Assembly: GCA_002371375.1 (NCBI GenBank)
Contig: DFIB01000191.1
Coordinates: 222-5,943, forward strand
Reading direction: 5' to 3'
Length of the DNA stretch: 5,722 nt
Origin: Mageeibacillus sp. UBA3708
GTDB taxonomy: Bacteria; Bacillota; Clostridia; Saccharofermentanales; Saccharofermentanaceae
The position numbers were made by a program, and so were the translations under genes. Every line of letters starts with the position of its first letter. Within the stretch, counting starts at the first letter, position 1. The notes below the pieces were generated by a model that saw only the letters and a list, made by a program, of their open reading frames with translations, did no database searches and was not told where the DNA came from. Of the stretch, positions 1-5,400 are shown piece by piece.

Positions 1-701
1 CCGGCTTCCACGCCACCCAGTCGCCCATGATGGCCCGCTGCATGACCAGCGAAGGCCAGGGCCGCAAGGTCTTCTACGGCGCCATGATAACCGAATCAGT
101 CATAGCACTGATCTGGGCGGCTGCGGGCATTGCTTTCTACGGAACATGCCAAATGCTACATTCAGCACTTACGAATCTGGGGCAGAGCGGCGTCGTCTAT
201 AACATCAGCACGGAAATGCTCGGTCGCATCGGCGGCGTGCTTGCAGTCGTGGGAGTAGTCATCTGTCCCATAACTTCCGGTGATACGGCTTTCAGGAGCG
301 CAAGGCTTATCCTCGCCGAATGGACCGGATCTGATCAGAAGAAGATCAGCAGGAGACTTATGATCACCATACCGCTCCTTGCATTCAGCGCCGTGATGAC
401 GCAGCTTGATTTCGACGTATTGTGGAGATATTTCTCGTGGAGCAACCAATCACTCGCCATGATCTCGCTGTGGGTAGCAACGGCATATCTGATCCGCCGT
501 AAGGACCGCTGGTATCCGTCACTCCTTACTGCAATTCCGGCCATCTTTATGACAGCCGTGTCCATGACTTATATCCTCGTTGCATCCGAGGGATTTCAGT
601 TACCGTACCTCATCGGCTATACGATCGGGGGCGGAGTGGCAATGCTGATGGGCGTGCTTTATATAATCACGATAAGGATCAGCGTGATGAGGAAGATGTG
701 A
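1..701 (+). CDS. cstA: CstA-family transporter, C-terminal part (5' end outside window)
   Basis: This is a polytopic inner-membrane transporter of the carbon starvation protein A family. Characterised members (E. coli CstA, BtsT) are linked to peptide and pyruvate uptake. The reading frame is open from the window edge (first full codon at base 3) and ends in TGA at 699-701, leaving 232 residues of a protein that is normally about 450-700 long. Seen directly: the family-like opening GFHATQSPMMARCM, then CPITSGDTAFRSARLI and WRYFSWSNQ, all hallmarks of CstA, plus about six hydrophobic segments consistent with its last transmembrane helices. The ATG at 27 is internal, not the start. The C-terminus is short, with a basic RISVMRKM end. 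Base composition is GC-richer than the region that follows. The substrate cannot be decided from this fragment. No clear intrinsic terminator follows the stop. Confidence 0.93.
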   Translation, partial: GFHATQSPMMARCMTSEGQGRKVFYGAMITESVIALIWAAAGIAFYGTCQMLHSALTNLGQSGVVYNISTEMLGRIGGVLAVVGVVICPITSGDTAFRSARLILAEWTGSDQKKISRRLMITIPLLAFSAVMTQLDFDVLWRYFSWSNQSLAMISLWVATAYLIRRKDRWYPSLLTAIPAIFMTAVSMTYILVASEGFQLPYLIGYTIGGGVAMLMGVLYIITIRISVMRKM

Positions 702-811
702 GGCTGCTTTCAGTAAATGCTTCTGTATCAGGTAATGATGAACAAATGAACTCCAAATGATCATTTCATAAATAACCCCCTATGTTTGTTCAACATTTGT
801 GGTTCACTTCA

Positions 812-850
812 CAAGCAGGGGCAAATAAAAAGAAAGGCAACCGCCCATTA
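812..850 (-). repeat. 39-bp direct repeat, copy 1: orphan copy of the toxin mRNA leader
   Basis: These 39 bases are identical to 2180-2218, in the same orientation, and the match stops abruptly on both sides. Copy 2 lies in the 5' untranslated leader of the small hydrophobic toxin gene (minus strand). Copy 1 has no toxin-like reading frame downstream on the minus strand: the stretch from 811 to 702 gives only a few codons after any ATG. It also lacks the TATAAT promoter that precedes copy 2. It therefore looks like a remnant of a second locus of the same kind, or a leader fragment duplicated here. It lies between cstA and the lipoprotein promoter. Confidence 0.85.
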
Positions 851-885
851 ATGCTACATAATGGCACATTCTACTCCTCCACCTG

Positions 886-914
886 AAAACAATCATACAA
901 TAATGTGCTATACT
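886..914 (+). promoter_or_regulatory. Promoter of the lipoprotein gene (extended -10)
   Basis: TATACT at 909-914 is preceded by TGC (906-908), making an extended -10 element. The -35 region 17 bases upstream (886-891, AAAACA) is poor, which an extended -10 can compensate. Transcription would begin near 920, giving a very short leader that contains the ribosome binding site AGGGAGGA (923-930), 6 bases before the ATG at 937. Confidence 0.55.
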
Positions 915-936
915 ACTGACTAAGGGAGGAATAATA

Positions 937-1608
937 ATGGCAATTAAGAATAGAATTATCTCTGCAATATTAATATCTGTTATGTCTATATTTTCAGGTT
1001 GCTCTTTATTCGGCGGATCAAATAACGACCGCCCGTACGACTCCAATTTTGCTACGGCTAAGGAATTTGCTCAATACTGGTGCGGCTCTTGCGAAGAGGT
1101 TGATTCTTATACAGTTACCGCAGGAGATGAAGAAATTCTCATACACAAATTCACTGATTCTGAATTCGGATTTACATATACAGTTGAAGAGACATCTGAA
1201 CAGTATGCTAACAAGAGCAAGCCAACCGTGTCTTATTATTGCAGAGATTTTGATTATTACTATCTCAAAGAATTCCTCGCCAGAACAGATCTGTCATCGA
1301 TTACAGACCAATATGATATAACGATTGAACAGGATGAGTTAATAGAATCCAAAAATAAAGACATCTACAATATTTATATAGCCAGATTTGCAATGTGGAC
1401 TGACAGAGATCTGACAGATGCTGAAGGGAGTGAGATCATGCAGTTTGTCTATAATGCTCTTGACAGTTTTGATTCGCGTGATCACTTTACAAAGGATCCA
1501 AACTGCACCGTGGTATTCTTCGATCTGTATTGTGCCCCAAGAGAGGAAGAAGCAGCAGTCGGAACTCCGCATCACCTGTTTGCAGGACGATACGGATATA
1601 CAAAATAA
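937..1608 (+). CDS. Predicted lipoprotein of unknown function (223 aa)
   Basis: I do not recognise a family. Residues 1-22 form a lipoprotein signal peptide: basic start (MAIKNR), hydrophobic core IISAILISVMSIF, and lipobox FSGC with Cys22 as the lipidation site. Phenylalanine at -3 is an acceptable variant. The mature part would therefore be anchored to the outer face of the cytoplasmic membrane. It is acidic and rich in Tyr, Phe and Asp (for example KFTDSEFGFTYTVEE around residues 65-79 and YYCRDFDYYYLKEF around 100-113), with four further cysteines in the mature chain (residues 49, 52, 102 and 200) and no membrane helix. The start is firm: AGGGAGGA lies 6 bases before ATG and an extended -10 promoter is just upstream. 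The gene is AT-richer than cstA and the lux-like operon, which may indicate separate acquisition. It appears to be monocistronic, with a hairpin overlapping its stop codon. Confidence 0.85.
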   Translation: MAIKNRIISAILISVMSIFSGCSLFGGSNNDRPYDSNFATAKEFAQYWCGSCEEVDSYTVTAGDEEILIHKFTDSEFGFTYTVEETSEQYANKSKPTVSYYCRDFDYYYLKEFLARTDLSSITDQYDITIEQDELIESKNKDIYNIYIARFAMWTDRDLTDAEGSEIMQFVYNALDSFDSRDHFTKDPNCTVVFFDLYCAPREEEAAVGTPHHLFAGRYGYTK

Positions 1609-1628
1609 GGAGACTATTTCTCCTTATT
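1604..1628 (+). terminator. Hairpin at lipoprotein stop codon, probable terminator
   Basis: A perfect 10-bp stem, AATAAGGAGA (1604-1613) with TCTCCTTATT (1619-1628), encloses a 5-base loop. The TAA stop codon (1606-1608) lies inside the first arm. The following bases, CTTAATCTTTG, are T-rich but not a clean T run, so termination may be inefficient. No other gene follows on this strand for 300 bases, which favours a terminator role. Confidence 0.5.
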
Positions 1629-1806
1629 CTTAATCTTTGAAGCAATAATCCTGAATACCGGAAACAGTAGTGTTTACGGGCATTTAGAGCCAAAACAGCC
1701 TTTTTGTACTCTTAGTATGTGCTATTTGCTCAAATAATCTTTCGGATGATTATCTGTACCTGAACGCATACATAGAATACTTCTGTCAATAAATATACCA
1801 TTAAAA
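1629..1806. other. Intergenic stretch with no gene seen
   Basis: I see no convincing reading frame, ribosome binding site or RNA structure here. The only items are a small 6-bp inverted repeat (ATAATC...GATTAT, roughly 1734-1753) and an isolated minus-strand TTGACA (1784-1789) without a good -10. The open frames crossing it lack ribosome binding sites and overlap the lipoprotein gene in other frames. Confidence 0.5.
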
Positions 1807-1846
1807 AGATCCGGGCCCCCGCTAAATCCAGCAGCGACTCGGATCT
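1807..1846 (-). terminator. Minus-strand intrinsic terminator, likely end of full-length toxin mRNA
   Basis: Read on the minus strand, AGATCCG (1846-1840) pairs with CGGATCT (1813-1807), with an inner CGCT/AGCG pairing (1836-1833 with 1823-1820), followed by a run of five T and then AA. On the plus strand there is no T run, so the signal is directional. The only gene upstream on that strand is the small toxin. This would be the main stop for its transcript, giving an RNA of about 420 bases running right through the convergent small RNA region. Confidence 0.55.
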
Positions 1847-1896
1847 GATTAGATGATAGCTGGTTTATTCTCATAGTCAAGAGATTTCAATTAGCG

Positions 1897-1925
1897 TTGA
1901 ATATATGTGCTTCAAATGATACAAT
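1897..1925 (+). promoter_or_regulatory. Promoter of the antisense small RNA
   Basis: TTGAAT (1897-1902), a 17-base spacer and TACAAT (1920-1925) with TG one base upstream (1917-1918) make an almost ideal sigma-A promoter. It fires towards the toxin gene, with a start expected near 1931-1933. No coding sequence follows before the terminator at 1980-2022, so it serves a short untranslated RNA. Confidence 0.7.
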
Positions 1926-1931
1926 GAGCGT

Positions 1932-2023
1932 AAGAAAGCGCAGACCGCAAGGACGGTTGCCTTTCAGGTAAGTAGAATTAACTCACCCAAAAGGAGCTCC
2001 AGTCCAAATGGGTGAGTTTTTTA
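1932..2023 (+). ncRNA. Convergent small RNA, probable type I antitoxin
   Basis: A short RNA of roughly 90 bases is predicted from a strong promoter (1897-1925) to an intrinsic terminator (1980-2022). It contains no plausible reading frame. Its first part folds into a hairpin, GAAAG-GCA-ACCG pairing with CGGT-TGC-CTTTC (about 1934-1965) with two single-base bulges and loop CAAGGA. Its 3' end is the exact complement of the end of the toxin mRNA, overlapping the toxin stop codon at 2021-2023. This convergent tail-to-tail layout is the one known for Firmicutes type I systems such as txpA/RatA and fst/RNA II, where the RNA blocks toxin translation or triggers mRNA decay. The exact ends are inferred. 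Confidence 0.65.
1980..2022 (+). terminator. Intrinsic terminator of the antisense RNA
   Basis: AACTCACCCA (1980-1989) pairs with TGGGTGAGTT (2009-2018) in a 10-bp stem, and six T follow (2017-2022). The 19-base loop contains the palindrome GGAGCTCC (1993-2000), which could form a kissing or nested structure. On the minus strand the same stem is followed by AATTCT rather than a T run, so toxin transcripts probably read through it. Confidence 0.8.
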
Positions 2024-2149
2024 TTTGCGCCTGTACCGGGCGTCAAAGAGCCCGATCAAGAACGCCAATAGCTTCAACAACAGTGTCATTGAAGCTATAA
2101 CAAGGGTAATAATGCCTATTACGATCGAAATAATCTCAATGTCTGTCAT
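2021..2149 (-). CDS. Small hydrophobic peptide, probable type I toxin (holin-like/TxpA-like)
   Basis: A 42-residue peptide, below normal gene-calling limits. It starts MTDIEIISIVIGIITLVI, continues as one long hydrophobic segment to about residue 35 with a single Lys (residue 26), and ends in the charged tail DARYRRK. This plan of a short acidic N-terminus, one membrane helix and a basic tail is that of the Firmicutes membrane toxins in the Fst, TxpA/BsrG and putative holin-like groups, which insert in the membrane and depolarise it when overproduced. The start is set by an ideal AAGGAGG (2159-2165), 9 bases upstream. An extended -10 promoter (2237-2245), a structured leader and a convergent antisense RNA complete a type I toxin-antitoxin unit. 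The family assignment rests on architecture and context, not on a recognised close homologue. Confidence 0.75.
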   Translation of the reverse strand: MTDIEIISIVIGIITLVIASMTLLLKLLAFLIGLFDARYRRK

Positions 2150-2158
2150 CTCCGCAGC

Positions 2159-2188
2159 CCTCCTTTCTGTTACGCCCTGCAAGCAGGG
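2159..2188 (-). promoter_or_regulatory. Toxin ribosome binding site with adjacent leader hairpin
   Basis: The full AAGGAGG (2165-2159 on the minus strand) sits 9 bases before the ATG. About 9 bases further upstream the leader has a perfect CCCTGC-TT-GCAGGG hairpin (2188-2175). An unusually strong Shine-Dalgarno sequence next to structure is typical of type I toxin mRNAs, whose translation is held back by RNA folding. Confidence 0.6.
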
Positions 2189-2218
2189 GCAAATAAAAAG
2201 AAAGGCAACCGCCCATTA
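2180..2218 (-). repeat. 39-bp direct repeat, copy 2: toxin mRNA leader
   Basis: Identical over 39 bases to 812-850. On the minus strand it begins shortly after the predicted transcription start (near 2230) and reads TAATGGGCGGTTGCC, then TTTCTTTTTATTTGCCCC. It contains the 15-base element (2200-2214) that recurs inverted, with one mismatch, at 1951-1965. Confidence 0.85.
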
Positions 2219-2236
2219 GCAGCCTGCGCCAATTAA

Positions 2237-2265
2237 ATTATAGCATATCAGAACTTTTGTTTGTA
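2237..2265 (-). promoter_or_regulatory. Promoter of the toxin mRNA
   Basis: On the minus strand TGC-TATAAT (2245-2237) is a consensus extended -10. The hexamer 17 bases upstream, TACAAA (2265-2260), is a weak -35. Transcription is expected to start near 2230, leaving a leader of about 80 bases before the toxin ATG at 2149. Confidence 0.65.
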
Positions 2266-2301
2266 GATGGTTTTAGAGTTTATTTATCGGGCACTTGTGA
2301 T

Positions 2302-2353
2302 AAGTTTACCCCCATTAATTGTAACATCACTGTCCAACTTATGGGGGTAACTT
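2302..2353. repeat. Imperfect inverted repeat between toxin locus and lux-like operon
   Basis: AAGTTTACCCCCAT (2302-2315) faces ATGGGGGTAACTT (2341-2353): 13 paired bases with one bulged T, around a 25-base centre. Neither strand has a T run after the stem, so it is a poor intrinsic terminator. The stretch TGTCCAACTTATGGGGG (2331-2347) is reminiscent of insertion-sequence ends, which is a weak impression only. Alternatives are a protein-binding operator or an RNA structure at the 3' end of the minus-strand operon. The rest of 2266-2412 shows no gene. Confidence 0.55.
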
Positions 2354-2412
2354 TGTGAACCTTTGATCTTCGCGGTCATTACGACTTTTAAGAAGCACCG
2401 CAAGTGATTCCC

Positions 2413-2862
2413 TCAGTAAAAATCCCTCAGCGAATCTGCATTTAAGACTTTCTCGCCTAAGTGATTTGCCCACCGCTCGGTATAGAGCCAGTGGTATTTG
2501 ATGTTCTTTTTGCGCCTCATCTTTTCAAAAAGCGGCAGGCCCGCCCAGATCATCGACGGAAAGGCCATGGCAAACATGTACATGGGACCCAGGATCAGCG
2601 ACTGGACAGAGTGACCGTATTCATGGACCATGAGTCTTTGGGCGACTTCTTCTTTGGAATATTGCCCGCAGGCACCGGTTCCTGAAGCCACGAACAGGAA
2701 AAGTCCCATCGACAGGCTCGACCTGAGCTTCCATTCGGTGACGATCGCACCGTGATATAGATAGTGCTTTCTGCGGACGTTGATCATAAAGATGACGAAG
2801 CCAACAAGCGTTTGAAGGATCCCCCAGGTGCACTGTGTCAGAATGAATAAAAATGTTCTCAT
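2413..2862 (-). CDS. Small membrane protein with HEYGH zinc-peptidase-like motif
   Basis: This 149-residue protein has a hydrophobic N-terminal helix (about residues 5-28), a second hydrophobic stretch (about 48-62), the motif HEYGH at 80-84 in MVHEYGHSVQSLILGP, a further membrane segment (about 88-111), and YTERWANHLGE near the end (127-137). HExxH is the zinc-binding and catalytic signature of many metallopeptidases, and the glutamate in YTERW (Glu129) is a possible third ligand. No substrate can be named, and a non-catalytic role is possible. The ATG at 2862 shares its A with the TGA of the luxC-like gene (TGATG), with GAGG just upstream, so it is translationally coupled and last in the operon. 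A GTG at 2865 is an in-frame alternative start. I recognise no characterised family. Confidence 0.8.
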   Translation of the reverse strand: MRTFLFILTQCTWGILQTLVGFVIFMINVRRKHYLYHGAIVTEWKLRSSLSMGLFLFVASGTGACGQYSKEEVAQRLMVHEYGHSVQSLILGPMYMFAMAFPSMIWAGLPLFEKMRRKKNIKYHWLYTERWANHLGEKVLNADSLRDFY

Positions 2863-4166
2863 CACTTTACCTCTTCCTGGATGTTTACTATCCTCACATA
2901 TCTGTCCAATGCATAATCGCCGTCATGTGCTTCCCCGGGGAAGTAGGAACTCATATCGGAAGGACCGGTTACCCTAACAAGTCCGCAGCGCACGAAGATA
3001 TCCGTGAGTTCTTTGCGCTCAGAGGACGGGCATATCAGACCCGCTGTCTGAAGGTGGTTTCTGTCTTCGTAAAGGACCTTGGAAATGTTCTCCCTGGGTA
3101 GGGGCTTTACCAGGACATTGCACATCATCGGAGACAGCTCGAGCCTGCTGTCGCTCTTGATGATGAGGCTCATGCCTTTCCCGCGGATAACGTCGTCAGA
3201 CACCTCCTTATCGCCCAGATAGCTCTTAAGACGCCCCGTGTAAGCCACAAGGGTATCTCTTGCCCTGATGCCGACATCCTGCGGGGAATTAGCTTCCACG
3301 GCCTTCTTCAGGTACGGCATAAACCGCCCGGCAAATGACCTTACCTTATCCATGCCATCCGTGTCGACATATATGACCTGACAGCTGCTGCACAGGAGCT
3401 GCTTCGTTGTGGCGATGTGCTCTGCAAGGCCCTCCAGCTGCATGTCTGCCGACTCAACGTTGTCAATGTCAGATATATAGCAGAAACCGAGCTTCTGGCC
3501 CCATTCGATGAGCTTTACTCCCGGCGGCGCAAGTCCTCTTACAGCCCCGATGGCCATATCTGACCCCCAGATGCTGATCGCGTTGCAAAGCCCGGCCATC
3601 TGGCGCATTCCCTGAATATCCGTCGATGGGGTGTCGAAAACATATATGTAGTCCTTCAGCAAAGGCTGGTATTCGATAAACTGCATTATCAGTTTGACCG
3701 ACAGGCCGTTGTCTGCCGAAGGGAGCTTGATAATGTTTATGTTGCCCGCCAGAAGCCCTTCCGCGAGCGAATATGCAGGCAGGAAATCCATGTTCCCGGC
3801 GGCGATGTGGAAGATGACACCGAGCGGGACTTTCTTTACCCTGATCCTGGAAAAGCCATCCAGCCTGTCAGTTACATACTCTTCCGCATTACCAAGCTCG
3901 GTCCTGACCTTCATCCGGAGATGCTCTTTGGACAGGAGCGTCTCCGCCTGTTTCTTGTAGGTTGCGACGGTATCCGCGGGGAAAGACGTAAGGAGCTGGT
4001 CGAACCTGCCTGCGAGAGTATCAACGCGGAGCTTGTCGACCGCGTCGATTATTATCTCCGGCGACAGGGGTTCCCTCTGAAGTATTCCGGGGATCCTTTC
4101 CTTAAGCTCGTCCAGGAGGCGGTTCTGCTCTATGCTCTCATATATCTTTCCGTCAAAGAGGATCAT
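2862..4166 (-). CDS. luxC: LuxC-type acyl-CoA/acyl-protein reductase
   Basis: Member of the LuxC acyl-CoA reductase family (aldehyde dehydrogenase superfamily), which reduces a fatty acyl thioester to the aldehyde with NADPH. Its 434 residues are close to the 470-490 of bacterial LuxC. Seen: PLGVIFHIAAGNMDFLPAYS (about 114-133) and GNINIIKLPSADN (141-153) of the cofactor region; KQLLCSSCQ (255-263), where Cys259 before Ser-Ser matches the family's catalytic cysteine, which accepts the acyl group; and a C-terminal HDGDYALDRYVRIV (414-427) typical of the family. The start ATG overlaps the luxE-like stop by 4 bases (ATGA), with GAGGGGG upstream. Coupling to a LuxE-type partner implies that LuxC receives the acyl group from that protein. 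No luciferase genes are present, so the aldehyde must serve another purpose. Confidence 0.92.
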   Translation of the reverse strand: MILFDGKIYESIEQNRLLDELKERIPGILQREPLSPEIIIDAVDKLRVDTLAGRFDQLLTSFPADTVATYKKQAETLLSKEHLRMKVRTELGNAEEYVTDRLDGFSRIRVKKVPLGVIFHIAAGNMDFLPAYSLAEGLLAGNINIIKLPSADNGLSVKLIMQFIEYQPLLKDYIYVFDTPSTDIQGMRQMAGLCNAISIWGSDMAIGAVRGLAPPGVKLIEWGQKLGFCYISDIDNVESADMQLEGLAEHIATTKQLLCSSCQVIYVDTDGMDKVRSFAGRFMPYLKKAVEANSPQDVGIRARDTLVAYTGRLKSYLGDKEVSDDVIRGKGMSLIIKSDSRLELSPMMCNVLVKPLPRENISKVLYEDRNHLQTAGLICPSSERKELTDIFVRCGLVRVTGPSDMSSYFPGEAHDGDYALDRYVRIVNIQEEVK

Positions 4167-5272
4167 ACTTTCACCCCCTCAAGGATGTCTGCCGCACCGG
4201 CAGCGCAGGTCTTGATATCTTCCGGAGCCACACGTCCGATGATCTCCAGATAAGGTGATCTGACACCGCAGGGGCACTCTGAACCGTCGTGAAGGACACC
4301 AAGATCATCGGTCATGACAGAGAGGATCGGCGTTGATCCCGTCAGGGGCGAAATGAGGTTTACGAGGCCTGTAACACCGTTCGGAACGGGCTCCAAAGTG
4401 TCGGGATCCCTTATGATGACGTTGCTGTATACGGGTACATGAAAGTGGTGCGCACTGCAGTCGCAGTAAAGGATCGGATGTTCGACCGCGCCGAAGAATT
4501 CGCAGATGTTCTCTTCACTGATGCCGAGAGTCTTTTCCGCAAGCCTGTAGAAAGTCTCTTTGTCGGCGGCTTCCTGATAGAACTGTTTCCATCCGCCGCC
4601 AAGCATTATCTTCGATCCTTTGGGGAGCTTGAACATGATGTTCCTTTCTTCGAGCACGCGGAACAGAAAGAAAGTATATGAGGGGAAGCCCATGAACCTC
4701 ACGGGAGCCTTGCCCTTCTCGTATTTGCGCAGAGCCTCGACTATGCTGTCGAAGTCAGGCTTAAGGCCGCCATCTTGTGCAGGTTTCAGGATGAACTTCC
4801 TGCTCAGCGCAGGTGCCAGAAAAGTAGTGAGATAGGCAGTCCTTGCTGCAGCTACCTTGTTGGTCCTGGTTGGCTTAAAACCCATGATGATGTATCTGCA
4901 CGGTCTAAGTGAGATCACCCCGTGGTATTTCGTGACCTTGAGAGACATGCGCAGAGCCTCCATGAGGGATGAGAACTCAAACCCTATCACGCTCTTGTGA
5001 CCGCCTGAGGTTCCTGAGGACGTTGCCGTAACGAAATGAGGTCCTGACTTGAAGTCATGCTGCTTGAAGAGCATCGTGGGCAGGACCGGGAGATCAGCCG
5101 GACTTTTTATGTCATCTGACGATCCGATCTTAAGACCGGTGCAGATCTTCTTATAGTCGTCGCAATGGGTAATGAGGTGGTCAAAGTTCTCTTTGCATGC
5201 ATCGAGGAACAGCCCTTCTTTTCCGCTGTCATATGGATCTTTTGATGCAAAGAGCCTGTGACGTAACTTCAT
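4163..5272 (-). CDS. luxE: LuxE-type acyl-protein synthetase
   Basis: Acyl-protein synthetase of the LuxE family, part of the adenylate-forming enzymes. It activates a fatty acid with ATP to acyl-AMP and holds it as a thioester for reduction by LuxC. With the start chosen here it has 369 residues, close to the about 370-380 of Vibrio LuxE. Seen in order: TSSGTSGGHKS (84-94, phosphate-binding loop), LGGGWK (224-229), EFFGAVEH (258-265), MTDDLG (320-325), CPCG (333-336) and YLEIIGR (341-347). Cys356, 14 residues from the end, sits where the Vibrio enzyme has its acyl-accepting cysteine. The ATG at 5272 was chosen because AAGGA lies 7 bases upstream and the protein then begins MKLRHRLF. An extension to 5365 is open but has no family-like sequence. 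It is the first gene of a luxE-luxC-membrane protein operon. Confidence 0.9.
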   Translation of the reverse strand: MKLRHRLFASKDPYDSGKEGLFLDACKENFDHLITHCDDYKKICTGLKIGSSDDIKSPADLPVLPTMLFKQHDFKSGPHFVTATSSGTSGGHKSVIGFEFSSLMEALRMSLKVTKYHGVISLRPCRYIIMGFKPTRTNKVAAARTAYLTTFLAPALSRKFILKPAQDGGLKPDFDSIVEALRKYEKGKAPVRFMGFPSYTFFLFRVLEERNIMFKLPKGSKIMLGGGWKQFYQEAADKETFYRLAEKTLGISEENICEFFGAVEHPILYCDCSAHHFHVPVYSNVIIRDPDTLEPVPNGVTGLVNLISPLTGSTPILSVMTDDLGVLHDGSECPCGVRSPYLEIIGRVAPEDIKTCAAGAADILEGVKV

Positions 5273-5279
5273 TTCCCGT

Positions 5280-5284
5280 TCCTT
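5280..5284 (-). promoter_or_regulatory. Ribosome binding site fixing the luxE start
   Basis: AAGGA (minus strand) is 7 bases before the ATG at 5272. No comparable site precedes the upstream in-frame ATG at 5365, so the shorter protein is preferred. Confidence 0.65.
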
Positions 5285-5318
5285 ATCAATTAAACAGATT
5301 CTGATAGAAACATGCCTC

Positions 5319-5347
5319 GCACCAGTACTTGGAGTGCGGTGCTTTTT
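5319..5347 (+). terminator. Plus-strand terminator-like hairpin in the luxE leader
   Basis: GCACC (5319-5323) pairs with GGTGC (5338-5342), followed by TTTTT (5343-5347) on the plus strand. An alternative inner pairing (GCAC with GTGC at 5334-5337) is also possible. No plus-strand gene ends here, so it may be a relict, a shield against plus-strand transcription, or simply structure in the luxE leader. I found no convincing minus-strand promoter between here and the transposase remnant. Confidence 0.4.
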
Positions 5348-5400
5348 GTATAGTAGTTTTTCCATTCATCTGCATCTGTTAACATAATATTTCTTATTGT

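Noticed and set aside
755..766. Perfect 12-base palindrome AAATGATCATTT after cstA
   Set aside because: It is short, without a loop or T run, in AT-rich sequence where such palindromes occur by chance. It is not enough for a terminator or operator call.
804..1046. 80-codon minus-strand open frame across repeat copy 1 and the lipoprotein start
   Set aside because: It overlaps the lipoprotein signal peptide in antisense and lacks a ribosome binding site. It does not resemble the toxin peptide.
1784..1789. Minus-strand TTGACA as a promoter -35
   Set aside because: No acceptable -10 lies 16-18 bases downstream and no gene follows on that strand.
2025..2219. 64-codon plus-strand open frame over the toxin locus
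   Set aside because: It is antisense to the 42-residue peptide, has no ribosome binding site and includes the repeat in its coding part. The minus-strand peptide has far better signals.
2863..2865. GTG as the start of the HEYGH membrane protein
   Set aside because: The ATG one codon later forms the usual TGATG stop-start overlap and is better spaced from GAGG. The GTG remains possible but changes only one residue.
3807..4253. 148-codon plus-strand open frame
   Set aside because: It lies entirely opposite the well-supported luxC and luxE genes, with unlikely composition and no start signals.
5273..5365. In-frame N-terminal extension of the luxE-like protein starting at an ATG at 5365
   Set aside because: The extra 31 residues do not resemble LuxE, overlap a terminator-like hairpin and have no ribosome binding site, whereas ATG 5272 has AAGGA at 7 bases and gives the normal family length.
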